Positions 42,910 through 52,938 of a stretch of DNA of 64,000 nucleotides are shown here, in pieces. Source of the stretch: Leptolyngbya sp. NIES-3755 (GTDB taxonomy: Bacteria; Cyanobacteriota; Cyanobacteriia; Leptolyngbyales; Leptolyngbyaceae). Below the pieces are notes generated by a model. That model saw nothing but the letters and a program-made list of their open reading frames with translations, was not told where the DNA came from and did not search any database. The translations under genes were made by a program, and so were the position numbers. The DNA is taken from contig AP017308.1 of assembly GCA_001548435.1 (NCBI GenBank), forward strand, positions 5,403,030-5,467,029. The letters are read 5' to 3'. The first letter of the stretch is position 1. Each line of letters opens with the position of its first letter.

Positions 42910-45132
42910 ATGTCAATCCATGTTTTTGGAATTCGCCATCACGGTCCTGGTTCTGCTCGAAGTTTGCATCAAGCCTTGGAAACATTGCAGCCAGACATTG
43001 TTTTAGTTGAAGGTCCACCGGATGCAGAATCGCGGCTCCCATTGTTGATTCATCCTGAGATGCGTCCTCCGGTTGCGTTATTGCTTTATGTTGTAGATCA
43101 TCCAGAGCAAGCCGTTTACTATCCGTTTGCGGTCTTTTCTCCTGAGTGGCAAGCGATTCAATATGGACTTCAACATCAGATTCCGGTGCGGTTTATGGAT
43201 TTGCCGCAGTCGCACCAGTTTGCACTCACGCAAACTCAGCCAGAATTACCGCGATCGATAAAAATTGATCCCCTAAATCTACTAGCCGAAGCCGCAGGCT
43301 ATCAAGATGGCGAACGCTGGTGGGAACACTTGGTCGAACAACGTCAAGATAGCACCCAGCTATTTGCTGCAATTTTAGAAGCAATGACGGTTTTGCGGAA
43401 TGAAGTTGAGACGGATGATTGCTCGATCGAGAATTATCGAGAAGCTTACATGCGGAAAACCATTCGCGAAGCTGAAAAACAAGGATTCCAAAATATTGCG
43501 GTGGTCTGTGGAGCTTGGCACAGTCCTGCTTTAGTCAAAATGCCACCTGCAAAAGAAGATGCAGCACTGCTCAAAGGATTGCCCAAACTGAAAGTCGAAA
43601 CAACTTGGGTTCCTTGGACTTATGGGCGCTTATCGATGAGTAGCGGTTATGGTGCAGGCATTCATTCTCCAGGCTGGTATCACCATCTCTGGAAACAAGG
43701 AGAGAAAAAGAATACTTCGACGTTGAATAGTTCAATCCGATGGATGACGCAGGTTGCAAGATTGCTGCGGAAACAAGATTTAGATGCTTCTTCTGCCAGT
43801 GTGATCGAAGCAGTTCGACTCGCAGAAAGTTTGGCAGCATTACGCGATCGCGCTCTCCCTGGATTAGAAGAACTCAATGAAGCGACTCAAACCGTTCTCT
43901 GCTTCGGTGATTCACTTCCGATGCAATTAATCCATCAACAGTTAATTGTAGGAGAACGACTGGGCAAGGTTCCTGATGAAACTCCGATGGTTCCACTGCA
44001 ACAGGATCTTCAGAAGCAACAGAAGCGATTAAGACTCAAGCCTGAAGCGACCGAAACGAATTTAGAATTGGATTTACGCAAAGTAACGGATTTAGATCGA
44101 TCGCAGTTTCTCCATCGATTGCTGCTTCTTGGTCTTCCCTGGGGCAAAACTCAATCGGTGAGCAATGCGAAAGGAACATTTCGAGAATCTTGGAGATTGC
44201 ACTGGAAGCCTGAATTTACGCTGAAACTAATCGAGGCAGGCATTTGGGGAAATACGATCGAAGATGCTTCAAGTGCTGTGACGTGCGATCGAGCAAATCG
44301 GGCAAATCTTCCAGAGCTAACCAAACTGATTGATCAAACCTTACTCGCAAACTTACCGATCGCGATTTCGTATTTGATGACGCGGTTGGAATCCGAAGCC
44401 GCGATCGCATCAGATATGACGCATCTCATGGAAGCGTTACCGCCATTGGTAAACATTATTCGCTATGGCAATGTGCGACAGTTTGATGCTCAAATCGTTC
44501 AGCACGTCGTTGATGGATTGATTGCTCGGATTTGTATTGGTTTACCGATCGCAGTGAGTAGCCTAGATGATGATGCCGCTGCTAAGTTCTATGAGTTCAT
44601 TGTTTTAGTGAATAGCGCGATCGCATTACTACAGAACAATGAAGCTTTAGAGACATGGCGGCAAGTATTAGCAACGCTCTCAGATCAGAAAGGCTTACAT
44701 GGCTTGCTTGCAGGTCGATGCTGTCGATTGTTATTTGAAGCCAATTTCTTTGATACTGAAGAAACATCAAGACGATTAGGACTGGCACTATCAACAGCAA
44801 CTGAACCTGCTCAAGCTGCTGCTTGGATTGAAGGATTTCTTTCAGGCAGTGGACTCTTGCTACTGCACAATCTTGAACTTTGGAATGTTGTCGATCGATG
44901 GATCGTTCAATTGCCATCCGAAACATTCATCGCAATTCTGCCTTTGTTACGCCGAACTTTTTCCACCTTTGCAGCCCCGGAACGGCGACAAATGGGCGAA
45001 CGAGTCCGACAGGGAGAAGTAACTGTTCCAACGCAGACCAGTGAATTGAATGTCGATGCTTGCACCGCGCTCCGCGTTCGAGCCGATGCAATCCTGCCTT
45101 TACTCGCTCAGTTATTAGGAGTTTCATCATGA
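42910..45132 (+). CDS. DUF5682 family protein
   Basis: 740 aa, opening MSIHVFGIRHHGPGSARSLHQ, the DUF5682 signature. The first ~230 residues contain LVEGPPDAESRLPLLI and a later VVCGAWHSPAL, reminiscent of TraB/ChaN-like folds with conserved His and Glu. The remaining two thirds are helical. The stop overlaps the VWA start as ATGA. Function unknown; the conserved His/Glu pattern would fit a hydrolase, which is inference. Confidence 0.82.
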   Translation: MSIHVFGIRHHGPGSARSLHQALETLQPDIVLVEGPPDAESRLPLLIHPEMRPPVALLLYVVDHPEQAVYYPFAVFSPEWQAIQYGLQHQIPVRFMDLPQSHQFALTQTQPELPRSIKIDPLNLLAEAAGYQDGERWWEHLVEQRQDSTQLFAAILEAMTVLRNEVETDDCSIENYREAYMRKTIREAEKQGFQNIAVVCGAWHSPALVKMPPAKEDAALLKGLPKLKVETTWVPWTYGRLSMSSGYGAGIHSPGWYHHLWKQGEKKNTSTLNSSIRWMTQVARLLRKQDLDASSASVIEAVRLAESLAALRDRALPGLEELNEATQTVLCFGDSLPMQLIHQQLIVGERLGKVPDETPMVPLQQDLQKQQKRLRLKPEATETNLELDLRKVTDLDRSQFLHRLLLLGLPWGKTQSVSNAKGTFRESWRLHWKPEFTLKLIEAGIWGNTIEDASSAVTCDRANRANLPELTKLIDQTLLANLPIAISYLMTRLESEAAIASDMTHLMEALPPLVNIIRYGNVRQFDAQIVQHVVDGLIARICIGLPIAVSSLDDDAAAKFYEFIVLVNSAIALLQNNEALETWRQVLATLSDQKGLHGLLAGRCCRLLFEANFFDTEETSRRLGLALSTATEPAQAAAWIEGFLSGSGLLLLHNLELWNVVDRWIVQLPSETFIAILPLLRRTFSTFAAPERRQMGERVRQGEVTVPTQTSELNVDACTALRVRADAILPLLAQLLGVSS

Positions 45133-46277
45133 CGACTGAATCAGAACGGTTACGACGCTGGCGTTTGCTCTTAGGGGGAGGATCGGCAGATGGTATTGGA
45201 ATTCCAGGCGGATTAAGTGCTGGAGATCAAGCGATCGACCAAACACTTGAAGCACTCTATGACAGCGATCGATCAGGTGGATTAGGCGCATCTTCTCCCA
45301 AAGTGGCACGATGGCTCGGAGACATTCGCACCTATTTCCCTACCTCAGTCGTTAAAGTGATGCAGCAAGACGCTTTAGAGCGATTGAATTTGCGCCAAAT
45401 GTTACTTGAACCCGAACTATTAGAAGCGGTTGAGCCTGATGTTCACTTAGTCTCGAATCTACTATCTCTGAGCAATGTAATGCCCGGAAAGACTAAAGAG
45501 ACTGCACGAATTGTCGTTCGTCGAGTCGTGGAAGAATTGATCCGAAAGCTCGAAAATCCAACTCGTCAAGCTGTTCTCGGCAGTCTCAATCGTGCTATTC
45601 GGAACAATCGCCCGCGTCATTCTGAAATCGACTGGCATCGAACGATTCGAGCAAATTTGAAGCACTATCAACCAGAGTACAAAACGATTATTCCTGAGCG
45701 TCGAATTGGGTTTGGGCGCAAACGTTCATCGCTACGAAACATTATTCTCTGTGTTGATCAAAGCGGCTCAATGGCAACTTCTGTCGTTTATGCTGGAATT
45801 TTTAGTGCCGTTCTCGCTTCACTCCCTGCGGTCAAAACGAATCTCGTTGTATTCGATACGGCTGTGGTTGATTTAACTGAAATGCTCCAAGATCCAGTCG
45901 AAGTTCTGTTTGGAACACAGTTAGGTGGCGGAACAGATATCAATCTAGCTCTATCTTACTGTCAAGGATTGGTCAGACAACCCCAGGAAACAATCTTAGT
46001 GTTGATTAGTGATTTGTATGAAGGTGGCAATCAAACTGAAATGAGAAAACGCATGAGTGCGATCGTGTCATCCGGTATCCAATTCATTACGCTGTTGGCA
46101 CTCAATGACGATGGCGCACCTTACTATGATCATAGCAATGCAAAGTTTCTGAGTTCTTTAGGCGTTCCTGCATTTGCTTGTACTCCCGATCTGTTTCCTG
46201 ATCTGATGGCAGCCGCGATCAATCGTCAGGATTTGACTCAATGGGCAGCTACACAAGACATTGCGATCGCATCTTAA
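45129..46277 (+). CDS. VWA-domain protein, last gene of the five-gene system
   Basis: 382 aa from ATG 45129, which overlaps the DUF5682 stop (ATGA); the frame is open to 45060 but those residues lie in DUF5682. The C-terminal half is a von Willebrand A domain with an intact metal-ion-dependent adhesion site: DQSGSMATS (DxSxS), GGGTDIN (Thr) and ISDLYEGG (Asp). The N-terminal half is helical. VWA proteins are standard partners of MoxR ATPases. It converges with the amidase-like gene with a 4-nt overlap. Confidence 0.9.
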   Translation: MTTESERLRRWRLLLGGGSADGIGIPGGLSAGDQAIDQTLEALYDSDRSGGLGASSPKVARWLGDIRTYFPTSVVKVMQQDALERLNLRQMLLEPELLEAVEPDVHLVSNLLSLSNVMPGKTKETARIVVRRVVEELIRKLENPTRQAVLGSLNRAIRNNRPRHSEIDWHRTIRANLKHYQPEYKTIIPERRIGFGRKRSSLRNIILCVDQSGSMATSVVYAGIFSAVLASLPAVKTNLVVFDTAVVDLTEMLQDPVEVLFGTQLGGGTDINLALSYCQGLVRQPQETILVLISDLYEGGNQTEMRKRMSAIVSSGIQFITLLALNDDGAPYYDHSNAKFLSSLGVPAFACTPDLFPDLMAAAINRQDLTQWAATQDIAIAS

Positions 46278-47731
46278 CTGAGTCGATCGAATTGATATTG
46301 ATAAAGCTGTTTCAAAGTCAAAACGATCTTTCGAGAGTAAAGCGGATCAGCAGAATAGAACGCTCCTAACTGTTCGATTTGGGGAGCAATGCCTCGTGCA
46401 ATAAAGCGAAATCTTGGAGTCACCAATTCTTGTGTGAATGGCTCTGTGCTGGCATATGTTTTCAACATCTGAATATGAGCACGAACTCCCGTTCTCGCAT
46501 TCGGAAAAGTTGCGGTATCAGAAGCTCCAACTTCTCTCAAAGCAGCAAAATTATTTTGAGTCGGTTGTACCGTCCTACCAAATCGAAAAAAATCGGTTTC
46601 TAACAACGCTTGAGTGACTGCAATATCCGGATTCACACCTTCGATCGAGGCTTCTTGCAAATACAAATCAATGATTTCAGGAAAGGTTTTCAGCGCTTGT
46701 GGATTGTTCTGCTGTAAAAAGGCTTGTATGGTTGCTCTTGATAAATATCCCCGTCCCATCACGCGCCCAATTCGAGTCGGAGTCTTTGTTTGCAGCACGA
46801 GTGTTCGTTCTGGCTGATTCCAACCCACGACGACTCCTGCATTGCGTAAATCGATCGCCCTGACATAAGTTGTATTGCGATAAGTGAGTAATTGCGCTGT
46901 TCTGGGACGCTTAAAATTAATCGCTCCATTGAGTAATGCGATCGGTAAATAAGCATTGCCTCCCAGAACAAAGCCTTGATTCTCAGAAAGCTCTCCATTC
47001 AAGCGAATCCGAATCGGAACTTGAGCGGTTGTCGATCGCGCTTGAGCAGGTCTAGGTGCAAATCCATTCGCGATTCCTTGTGCGATCGCAGTAGATCGAT
47101 TCAACAAAATCGTGCGATCCTGCGGACTGGTCGAAAACCCGATCGACAATACGATCGCTGGAATCCGAAGCTGACGGACAAAAGGAAGACGACCAAATGC
47201 AGTTTCGGTATCCGGTCGCGCTCCTCGATTCACCAAATTTGGAACTGTGAGCACAATCCGCTGAACCAGGTCTTGAGCTTGCTGTTGCCGCTTTAGATCT
47301 CCTGCCCGATAAAATGCTGCTGTCCCTCTCGCATCCGGGTTCAGAAACGCATCTGTTTGCAGCGATAACGCCAAAGTACCAGGAGTTGCACGTCGATTAA
47401 TCCACCCGATCGCACTCGCTGAATCCAATCCAGGCGGCACAATTTGAACCGTTAACCCTTTCGATCGAAGTTCTGCTGCCACTTGATTTTGCAGTTTGAC
47501 CAATGCCGCCTGAACCTGTGGATTACTCGTTCTAGACGGCGTGAATAGAATGATTTGCCGAATCTCTTCCGGGTCTCGCACTGCTGGATTTGGGCGCGTT
47601 GAATCGGGCGATACCGGCATCGATCGCTCTGGTGTGACTGCTCGATCGAGATTCGCTTGAGCAATTAGGTTTTGACAAAATTGGGTTTCGGCACGACTAT
47701 CCTCCGGGCAGTAACTCGACTCGAAAATCAT
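46274..47731 (-). CDS. Cell-wall amidase/glucosaminidase-like protein
   Basis: 485 aa from ATG 47731 (MIFESSYCPEDSR); the frame extends to 47794. Residues about 55-225 resemble an N-acetylmuramoyl-L-alanine amidase (Amidase_3) fold: IILFTPSRTSNPQ, ALSLQTDAFLNP and IPAIVLSIGFSTSPQDR. However, the usual zinc-binding His/Glu are not obvious (TPS in place of H-G), so that domain may be inactive. A copper-amine-oxidase-N-like stretch (GGNAYLPIALLNGAINFK) and a C-terminal glucosaminidase-like domain (VTQALLETDFFRFG, NNFAAL) follow. No signal peptide is evident at this start. Confidence 0.75.
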   Translation of the reverse strand: MIFESSYCPEDSRAETQFCQNLIAQANLDRAVTPERSMPVSPDSTRPNPAVRDPEEIRQIILFTPSRTSNPQVQAALVKLQNQVAAELRSKGLTVQIVPPGLDSASAIGWINRRATPGTLALSLQTDAFLNPDARGTAAFYRAGDLKRQQQAQDLVQRIVLTVPNLVNRGARPDTETAFGRLPFVRQLRIPAIVLSIGFSTSPQDRTILLNRSTAIAQGIANGFAPRPAQARSTTAQVPIRIRLNGELSENQGFVLGGNAYLPIALLNGAINFKRPRTAQLLTYRNTTYVRAIDLRNAGVVVGWNQPERTLVLQTKTPTRIGRVMGRGYLSRATIQAFLQQNNPQALKTFPEIIDLYLQEASIEGVNPDIAVTQALLETDFFRFGRTVQPTQNNFAALREVGASDTATFPNARTGVRAHIQMLKTYASTEPFTQELVTPRFRFIARGIAPQIEQLGAFYSADPLYSRKIVLTLKQLYQYQFDRLS

Positions 47732-47794
47732 GTGACACTTTTGCAATGTTGACAGTCTTTCTCGTCTTGGTAGAGAGACAAAAAAGACGACCAA

Positions 47795-48093
47795 CCGAAA
47801 CGAAATTAACGATTACAGCCTGATTAACTAATCGAAAACGATCGGACTTACAATCATCCGATTTCCCTTATTCCATCTACGGGGCGAGTCGGCTTCGACG
47901 GGAAAAATACGGACAAAAATAGCATTAAAATCTCTCATGTCATGACCTTTACAGACTTAAATTGTTCCAAAGCTCTAGAACGGCTTTGATTCTACCGTTT
48001 TAGCAATAACATTCTGAAGTTAGACCTAAGACTTTCAGAGAATTCCTTTGCTTTTAGCGATATGATACTTTCCGCAGACTTGAGAAACGCGCC
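47795..48093. other. Region upstream of leuB, no gene seen
   Basis: About 300 nt between the divergent amidase-like and leuB genes. It contains GGGGCGAGTCGGCTTCGACGGG at 47880-47901, a GC-rich hairpin-like island in AT-rich DNA. I find no leucine-rich leader peptide and no T-box. It probably holds both promoters. Confidence 0.5.
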
Positions 48094-49179
48094 ATGACAC
48101 AGCAGTATCGAATCACACTTCTCCCCGGTGACGGCATTGGACCTGAAATTATGTCGATCGCCGTTCGTGTCCTCAAAACCATCGGTGAGAAGTTTGATCT
48201 GAACTTCGAGTTTCAAGAAGCGCTGATCGGAGGTGCTGCGATCGATGCCACAGGTGAGCCGCTCCCCGCTGCCACACTTGAAACTTGCAAAAATAGTGAT
48301 GCGGTCTTACTCGCTGCGATCGGGGGGTACAAATGGGATTCTCTCCCGCGTCATTTGCGCCCTGAAACTGGATTGTTAGGACTGCGATCGGGCTTACAGT
48401 TATTTGCGAATCTTCGACCTGCAACGATTCTGCCGCAATTAATTGATGCCTCTACTCTAAAGCGCGAAGTCGTAGAAGGAGTCGATATCATGGTCGTGCG
48501 GGAATTAACGGGCGGCATTTATTTCGGACAGCCACGCGGCGTATTCACCACTGAAACGGGGGAAAAACGCGGCGTGAACACAATGGCTTACACCGAATCG
48601 GAAATCGATCGCATTGGTCGAGTCGCATTTGAAACGGCTCAGAAACGATCGAAGCGACTTTGCTCGGTTGATAAAGCGAATGTTTTGGAAGTCTCACAAT
48701 TTTGGCGCGATCGCATGATTGCTCTGTCTGCTGAGTATCCCGATGTTGAACTGACGCATCTCTATGTGGATAATGCAGCGATGCAACTGGTTCGTGCTCC
48801 CAAACAGTTTGATACGATCGTCACCAGCAATCTATTCGGAGACATTCTCTCAGATGCGGCTGCCATGTTGACGGGCAGTATTGGAATGCTACCTTCTGCG
48901 AGTTTAGGCGCGTCGAATCCGGGTGTGTATGAGCCTGTTCATGGTTCGGCTCCCGACATTGCTGGACAAGATAAAGCGAATCCGTTGGCACAAGTTCTCA
49001 GTGCTGCAATGATGCTTCGATATAGTTTTGATCAAGCGGAAGCTGCCACTCGTATCGAGCAAGCCGTTTTGAAAGTATTGGATCAGGGATATCGGACTGG
49101 AGACATTCTGTCTGAAGGTAAAACGCTCGTCGGGTGTCAAGCGATCGGAGATGCGATCGTATCTGCACTTCAAGCGTGA
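48094..49179 (+). CDS. leuB: 3-isopropylmalate dehydrogenase
   Basis: 361 aa, normal length. [12 protein letters not shown] at the N-terminus, [28 protein letters not shown], and [26 protein letters not shown] are the substrate- and NAD-binding motifs of the beta-decarboxylating dehydrogenases; the [12 protein letters not shown] segment is specific to LeuB. It converts 3-isopropylmalate to 2-oxoisocaproate in leucine synthesis. No other leu genes are adjacent. Confidence 0.95.
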   Translation: MTQQYRITLLPGDGIGPEIMSIAVRVLKTIGEKFDLNFEFQEALIGGAAIDATGEPLPAATLETCKNSDAVLLAAIGGYKWDSLPRHLRPETGLLGLRSGLQLFANLRPATILPQLIDASTLKREVVEGVDIMVVRELTGGIYFGQPRGVFTTETGEKRGVNTMAYTESEIDRIGRVAFETAQKRSKRLCSVDKANVLEVSQFWRDRMIALSAEYPDVELTHLYVDNAAMQLVRAPKQFDTIVTSNLFGDILSDAAAMLTGSIGMLPSASLGASNPGVYEPVHGSAPDIAGQDKANPLAQVLSAAMMLRYSFDQAEAATRIEQAVLKVLDQGYRTGDILSEGKTLVGCQAIGDAIVSALQA

Positions 49180-49190
49180 CTTTCGGGAGA

Positions 49191-49553
49191 CTAGCTCTCC
49201 TCGTTGCGATTTTCTTGAGGACGCTGGAAGAATTTTGTGAAGGTTTTCACGGTCACAGGTTCGCGCTCTCGACGACGTTTGCGGTGCTGTAGGGCAGAAT
49301 GCGATCGACGTTTGCGCGATCGCGTTCTTTCTTCCACGCCTTCTTCATGAGCGGGTTTGCGAGTCGGCTCAATGCTGTCTTCTTTGGAGAGCCACCAATC
49401 CACAATAAAGCCACTCGCAATTCCGCCGATCGCACCGAGCGCGATGCTGTAGAGGGCAGGATAGCCCAATCCATAGAGACTAATCAGGAACAAGAGCCAA
49501 ATTTGCAGCCCGACTCCAAAGCCTTTAGAAACTGGTTGTCCTTTCGTCGCCAC
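49191..49553 (-). CDS. Conserved membrane protein with a basic tail (120 aa)
   Basis: Two membrane helices (GLQIWLLFLISLYGLGYPALY and SIALGAIGGIASGFIVDWW) and then a cytoplasmic tail of about 60 residues rich in Arg/Lys (TRSRKRRSHSALQHRKRRRERE). It resembles a small conserved cyanobacterial membrane protein; no function is known to me. It is convergent with leuB and lies upstream of ndhH on the minus strand with 93 nt between. Confidence 0.65.
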   Translation of the reverse strand: MATKGQPVSKGFGVGLQIWLLFLISLYGLGYPALYSIALGAIGGIASGFIVDWWLSKEDSIEPTRKPAHEEGVEERTRSRKRRSHSALQHRKRRREREPVTVKTFTKFFQRPQENRNEES

Positions 49554-49646
49554 GATCGTTGATCCCTAAAAGTCTTTTTGAGGATACAGCGAAATTCGGG
49601 TCGATGTCGATCGATTTCGCTGATTGGTCTCATTATGGCGGGTTTT

Positions 49647-50831
49647 TCAGCGATCGACTGACCCCATGACTAAATCAATACTTGCCAAAATCACAAAAAT
49701 ATCTGCAACTTTGGTTCCCTGAATCAATTGGGGAAGTAATTGCAGATTGTTGTAATCTCCAGGGCGAATTTTCCAGCGCCACGGAAATACGTTGTCATCG
49801 CCAATGATAAAGATTCCAAGTTCACCACGACCAGATTCGACTCTGACATAGTGTTCACCTTTCGGAATCTTGAAGGTGGGCGCGATTTTTTTAGCAATGA
49901 ATTGATAGTCAAAGGCATTCCATTCAGATTTTGGACCGGATTCAATTCGCTTGGCTTCTAAATTCTCGTAAGCTCCACCTGGAAGCGCTTTTAGAGCTTG
50001 CTGAATGATTTTAACGGACTCTCGCATTTCTCGAATTCGGACAATATAACGGGCATAACAATCGCCCCTCGTTTCCCACTGAATGTCCCAATCGAGTTCG
50101 TCATAGCATTCGTAGTGATCGACCTTGCGTAAGTCCCATTTCACGCCTGATGCACGAAGCATGGGTCCGGTCACACCCCAATTGATCGCAGTTTCTCGAT
50201 CGAGAATTCCAATTCCTTCCGTCCGACGACGAAAGATCGGATTATCGCTCATTAATCGCTCGTATTCATCAAATGTTGGCGGTAGATAGTTGCACAAGTC
50301 TGCACATTTATCGACCCAGCCATACGGTAAATCCGCTGCGACTCCTCCCACGCGAAAATAGTTGTGATTGATCATGCGGTAGCCAGAAACAGCTTCAAAG
50401 AGATCAAGAATGAGTTCTCGATCGCGCAATGTTGGAAAAAATAATGCCTGTGTTCCCACATCTCCGACAAACGGACCTAACCACAGCAAGTGATTCACAA
50501 TCCGGGTGAGTTCTAACATAATCATCCGAATGTATTTAGCGCGTTTTGGAACTTCAATTTGAGCTAATTTTTCAACTGCATTGACTGTGACTGCTTCGTT
50601 AAACATTCCGCCGTAGTAGTCCCATCGACTTGTATAGGGAGTAAACATCGTCGTAGTACGGTTTTCAGCAATCTTTTCCATGCCACGATGCAAGTAGCCG
50701 ATTACAGGTTCACAGTCAATCACGTCTTCCCCATCTAAAGTTACAATAATGCGAAAACAGCCGTGCATTGCAGGATGGTGAGGTCCCATATTGATCACCA
50801 TCGGTTCTGTTTTAGTTTCGATCCAACCCAT
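49647..50831 (-). CDS. ndhH: NAD(P)H-quinone oxidoreductase subunit H
   Basis: 394 aa, normal length. It is the 49-kDa-like subunit of NDH-1: [36 protein letters not shown]-like [14 protein letters not shown], and the C-terminal [11 protein letters not shown]. It lies at the plastoquinone site at the junction of the peripheral and membrane arms and serves respiration and cyclic electron flow. It is not next to other ndh genes in this window, as is common in cyanobacteria. Confidence 0.96.
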   Translation of the reverse strand: MGWIETKTEPMVINMGPHHPAMHGCFRIIVTLDGEDVIDCEPVIGYLHRGMEKIAENRTTTMFTPYTSRWDYYGGMFNEAVTVNAVEKLAQIEVPKRAKYIRMIMLELTRIVNHLLWLGPFVGDVGTQALFFPTLRDRELILDLFEAVSGYRMINHNYFRVGGVAADLPYGWVDKCADLCNYLPPTFDEYERLMSDNPIFRRRTEGIGILDRETAINWGVTGPMLRASGVKWDLRKVDHYECYDELDWDIQWETRGDCYARYIVRIREMRESVKIIQQALKALPGGAYENLEAKRIESGPKSEWNAFDYQFIAKKIAPTFKIPKGEHYVRVESGRGELGIFIIGDDNVFPWRWKIRPGDYNNLQLLPQLIQGTKVADIFVILASIDLVMGSVDR

Positions 50832-50943
50832 CAGTGCGCTCCTTTTCTCGCTACTTCTAGGATTGCGATCGCACCCCTGAATCGTCTTGTAGATTCGTCC
50901 GATTTTTTTGGATATTCTTCTGAATTGCTGGAAGATTGGCAGA

Positions 50944-51408
50944 TCAAAAGTCCGTTGGCTCTTGACTGAGCAGTGCCAAAGCCTTAATCTCTCGACACAC
51001 TCGCACTAAAAGTCGATTTCGCTCTCCTGGATTCAGTAGATCAAGCGTTTGAGTTGGATCATTGATTGCCTGATATTTTTCAATCTCTGTCTCGTCATAA
51101 AGGCTGTGACTGATATGCAAGCTAACCACAACTAAACCTCCCTGTTCAGCCGCTTTTAGCAAGGGAGGCAATTCATGTTCTGCAATGAAATCAGATGCCA
51201 AAAAATCAGGGCTAACTAGCAAAATTGCAACACAGGCTCGATCTAAAGCTTGAGCAATTTCAGATCGCCATTGCTGACCCGTTCTGATTCTAGTATCATC
51301 CCAGACTTCAACGGGTAATTTCTTCTCAAGCGGCTTGAGCATTGTCCGAAGCGCAGTTAGCCACTTCTTGTCTTTGTGACTGTAGCTAATAAAAATCAGA
51401 TCTCGCAT
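50944..51408 (-). CDS. Stand-alone TIR-domain protein B
   Basis: 154 aa consisting of one TIR domain: box 1 [30 protein letters not shown] and [23 protein letters not shown], with the Glu expected at the NADase position. There is no other domain. It begins 4 nt after the upstream TIR gene (same strand), so the two are probably co-expressed. TIR proteins of this type are often immune effectors that cleave NAD+ or make nucleotide signals; here that is inference. Confidence 0.85.
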   Translation of the reverse strand: MRDLIFISYSHKDKKWLTALRTMLKPLEKKLPVEVWDDTRIRTGQQWRSEIAQALDRACVAILLVSPDFLASDFIAEHELPPLLKAAEQGGLVVVSLHISHSLYDETEIEKYQAINDPTQTLDLLNPGERNRLLVRVCREIKALALLSQEPTDF

Positions 51409-51412
51409 GATG

Positions 51413-51886
51413 TTACGGATCGCTAACTGCGGCTTGCGCTTTTAACTGTTCTGCAACTTTCTGAATGGATCTTGCGACGCTCAGAAAAGCAGCATCCCTA
51501 TCTTCCCAGAGCGTAATTGGCTTCCCATTATCTGGAAGACTTTGCAAATGAGAAAATGGCGAGTCAGACCAGTCTACAGGTCGCAGCATCACCGGAATGA
51601 CATAAGCTTGTCCTGTGTTGTGACGTTTCAGAACTTCCCTTACCTCTACTGAAGAATAATCTGAGGCTAGGAAATCTGCACTTAGTGCTAGAAGAATAAT
51701 ATCGGCTGAATCAAGATACGAGACGATCGCTTTATCCCATTCTGTCCCAGCCTCAATCGACTGATCTGTCCAGACTTGAATCACACCTCGCCGTCTCAAA
51801 GCAGCGACATAAGCGGTTAGCTGATCAATCAGTGCCTGGTCTTTGTGAGAATAAGACAAGAACACCCTTACTCCTTCTCTGTTCAT
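51413..51886 (-). CDS. Stand-alone TIR-domain protein A
   Basis: 157 aa, one TIR domain: VRVFLSYSHKDQALIDQL, WTDQSIEAGTEWDKAIVSYL, ILLALSADFLASDYSSVEVREVL with the candidate catalytic Glu, and AYVIPVMLRPVDW. It resembles the downstream TIR protein in layout but with low identity, so it is not a recent duplicate. The pair has no adjacent sensor, STAND or Argonaute gene. Confidence 0.87.
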   Translation of the reverse strand: MNREGVRVFLSYSHKDQALIDQLTAYVAALRRRGVIQVWTDQSIEAGTEWDKAIVSYLDSADIILLALSADFLASDYSSVEVREVLKRHNTGQAYVIPVMLRPVDWSDSPFSHLQSLPDNGKPITLWEDRDAAFLSVARSIQKVAEQLKAQAAVSDP

Positions 51887-51971
51887 GATGCAATCTTGCC
51901 TTGGGTTAAAGCGTGAAGAGTGACCTGAAATCTATGATACTTCTCTGAATTCATGACAGCGAAAAATTGCT

Positions 51972-52853
51972 TCATTTTGCCCAGTTTTGTAACGTTCTAG
52001 GTGTGACTCCCAAAAGCTTTTTGCAATGTCGATGCAAGTGACTTTGATCGGCAAATCCAACTTGTTTCGCGACTTCTGCGATCGACATTTCTCTTTGCAT
52101 TAACAATCCCTTTGCCCGTTCCACTCGCGATCGAATCACAAACTGATGCGGTGTCACTCCAGTCGCTTGTTTGAACAATTGAGAAAAATAGTGTGGACTC
52201 ATTTTCGCGATCGCTGCTAATTCACTCAATCCCAAATCTTGGTCTAAGTGAGCTTCAATGTAATCGATCACGCAGCGTAATCGCGATCGAGAGAGTCCAT
52301 TCGTATATTCTTGAATCAGAATTCTTCGGTTTGAGTAGTGCTCTGCTAAATGAACGATTAATGTGTTTGCTAATGATTCACCGTAAAGCCGACTTGCAAA
52401 TCCATCCCGTTCTAGAACCAGTTTGAGAGAGAGTCCGATTTGATACACTAGCGGATCATGGAGTGCAAATTGGGGAATCAGATCGATATGGGACTGTTCG
52501 ATCGCTTCACTCAGCTTCAGAGGATCGAAGCTAAAGAATATCACACCACCCCACTCAAACCAGCGACTCTGACAGCCTACTCGTGACGGGACTAGCACCA
52601 TATTGCCGTTCGCAACTTGTTCGCGGTGGAACTTGCCATCAATCGATCGCTCTGCTCGTTGAGATTTGCTCGTATGCGTAAAGATAGCAAGCGTATGTTG
52701 CACAGAGACGACCTCAGAAGTTTCTCCAGGTGGCATGTAATCATATCCAAATCCCAGTCCATCCCAACCTGTTGCCACACTGGTGATCTGAGGCGATCGA
52801 TCAAACACTCGTTGATATCCGCTGATTCCTTCTTTGGCAAAGTCAATCAACAT
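51972..52853 (-). CDS. AraC-family transcriptional regulator
   Basis: 293 aa from ATG 52853 (MLIDFAKEGISGYQRVF); an ATG at 52880 is also possible. The N-terminal ~180 residues form a sensor domain of unknown ligand. The C-terminal ~100 residues are two helix-turn-helix units: LGLSELAAIAKMSPHYFSQL, FKQATGVTPHQFVIRSRVERA and MSIAEVAKQVGFADQSHLHR. It is divergent from ureG with an 85-nt gap, so it could control ureG; this is inference. Confidence 0.9.
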   Translation of the reverse strand: MLIDFAKEGISGYQRVFDRSPQITSVATGWDGLGFGYDYMPPGETSEVVSVQHTLAIFTHTSKSQRAERSIDGKFHREQVANGNMVLVPSRVGCQSRWFEWGGVIFFSFDPLKLSEAIEQSHIDLIPQFALHDPLVYQIGLSLKLVLERDGFASRLYGESLANTLIVHLAEHYSNRRILIQEYTNGLSRSRLRCVIDYIEAHLDQDLGLSELAAIAKMSPHYFSQLFKQATGVTPHQFVIRSRVERAKGLLMQREMSIAEVAKQVGFADQSHLHRHCKKLLGVTPRTLQNWAK

Positions 52854-52938
52854 AATTCTAAAGTGATAATTTTCTTTCACGGTAAACGATCAATCCCGTG
52901 ATATCTCATTAAGATCAGCGAAATTTTGATAACCTCTC

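Noticed and set aside
47878-47945. tmRNA-like start (GGGGCGAGTCGGCTTCGACGGG)
   Set aside because: It resembles the tmRNA 5' end (GGGGC...TTCGACGG), but there is no tag-peptide ORF, no matching 3' tRNA half and only about 200 nt before leuB.
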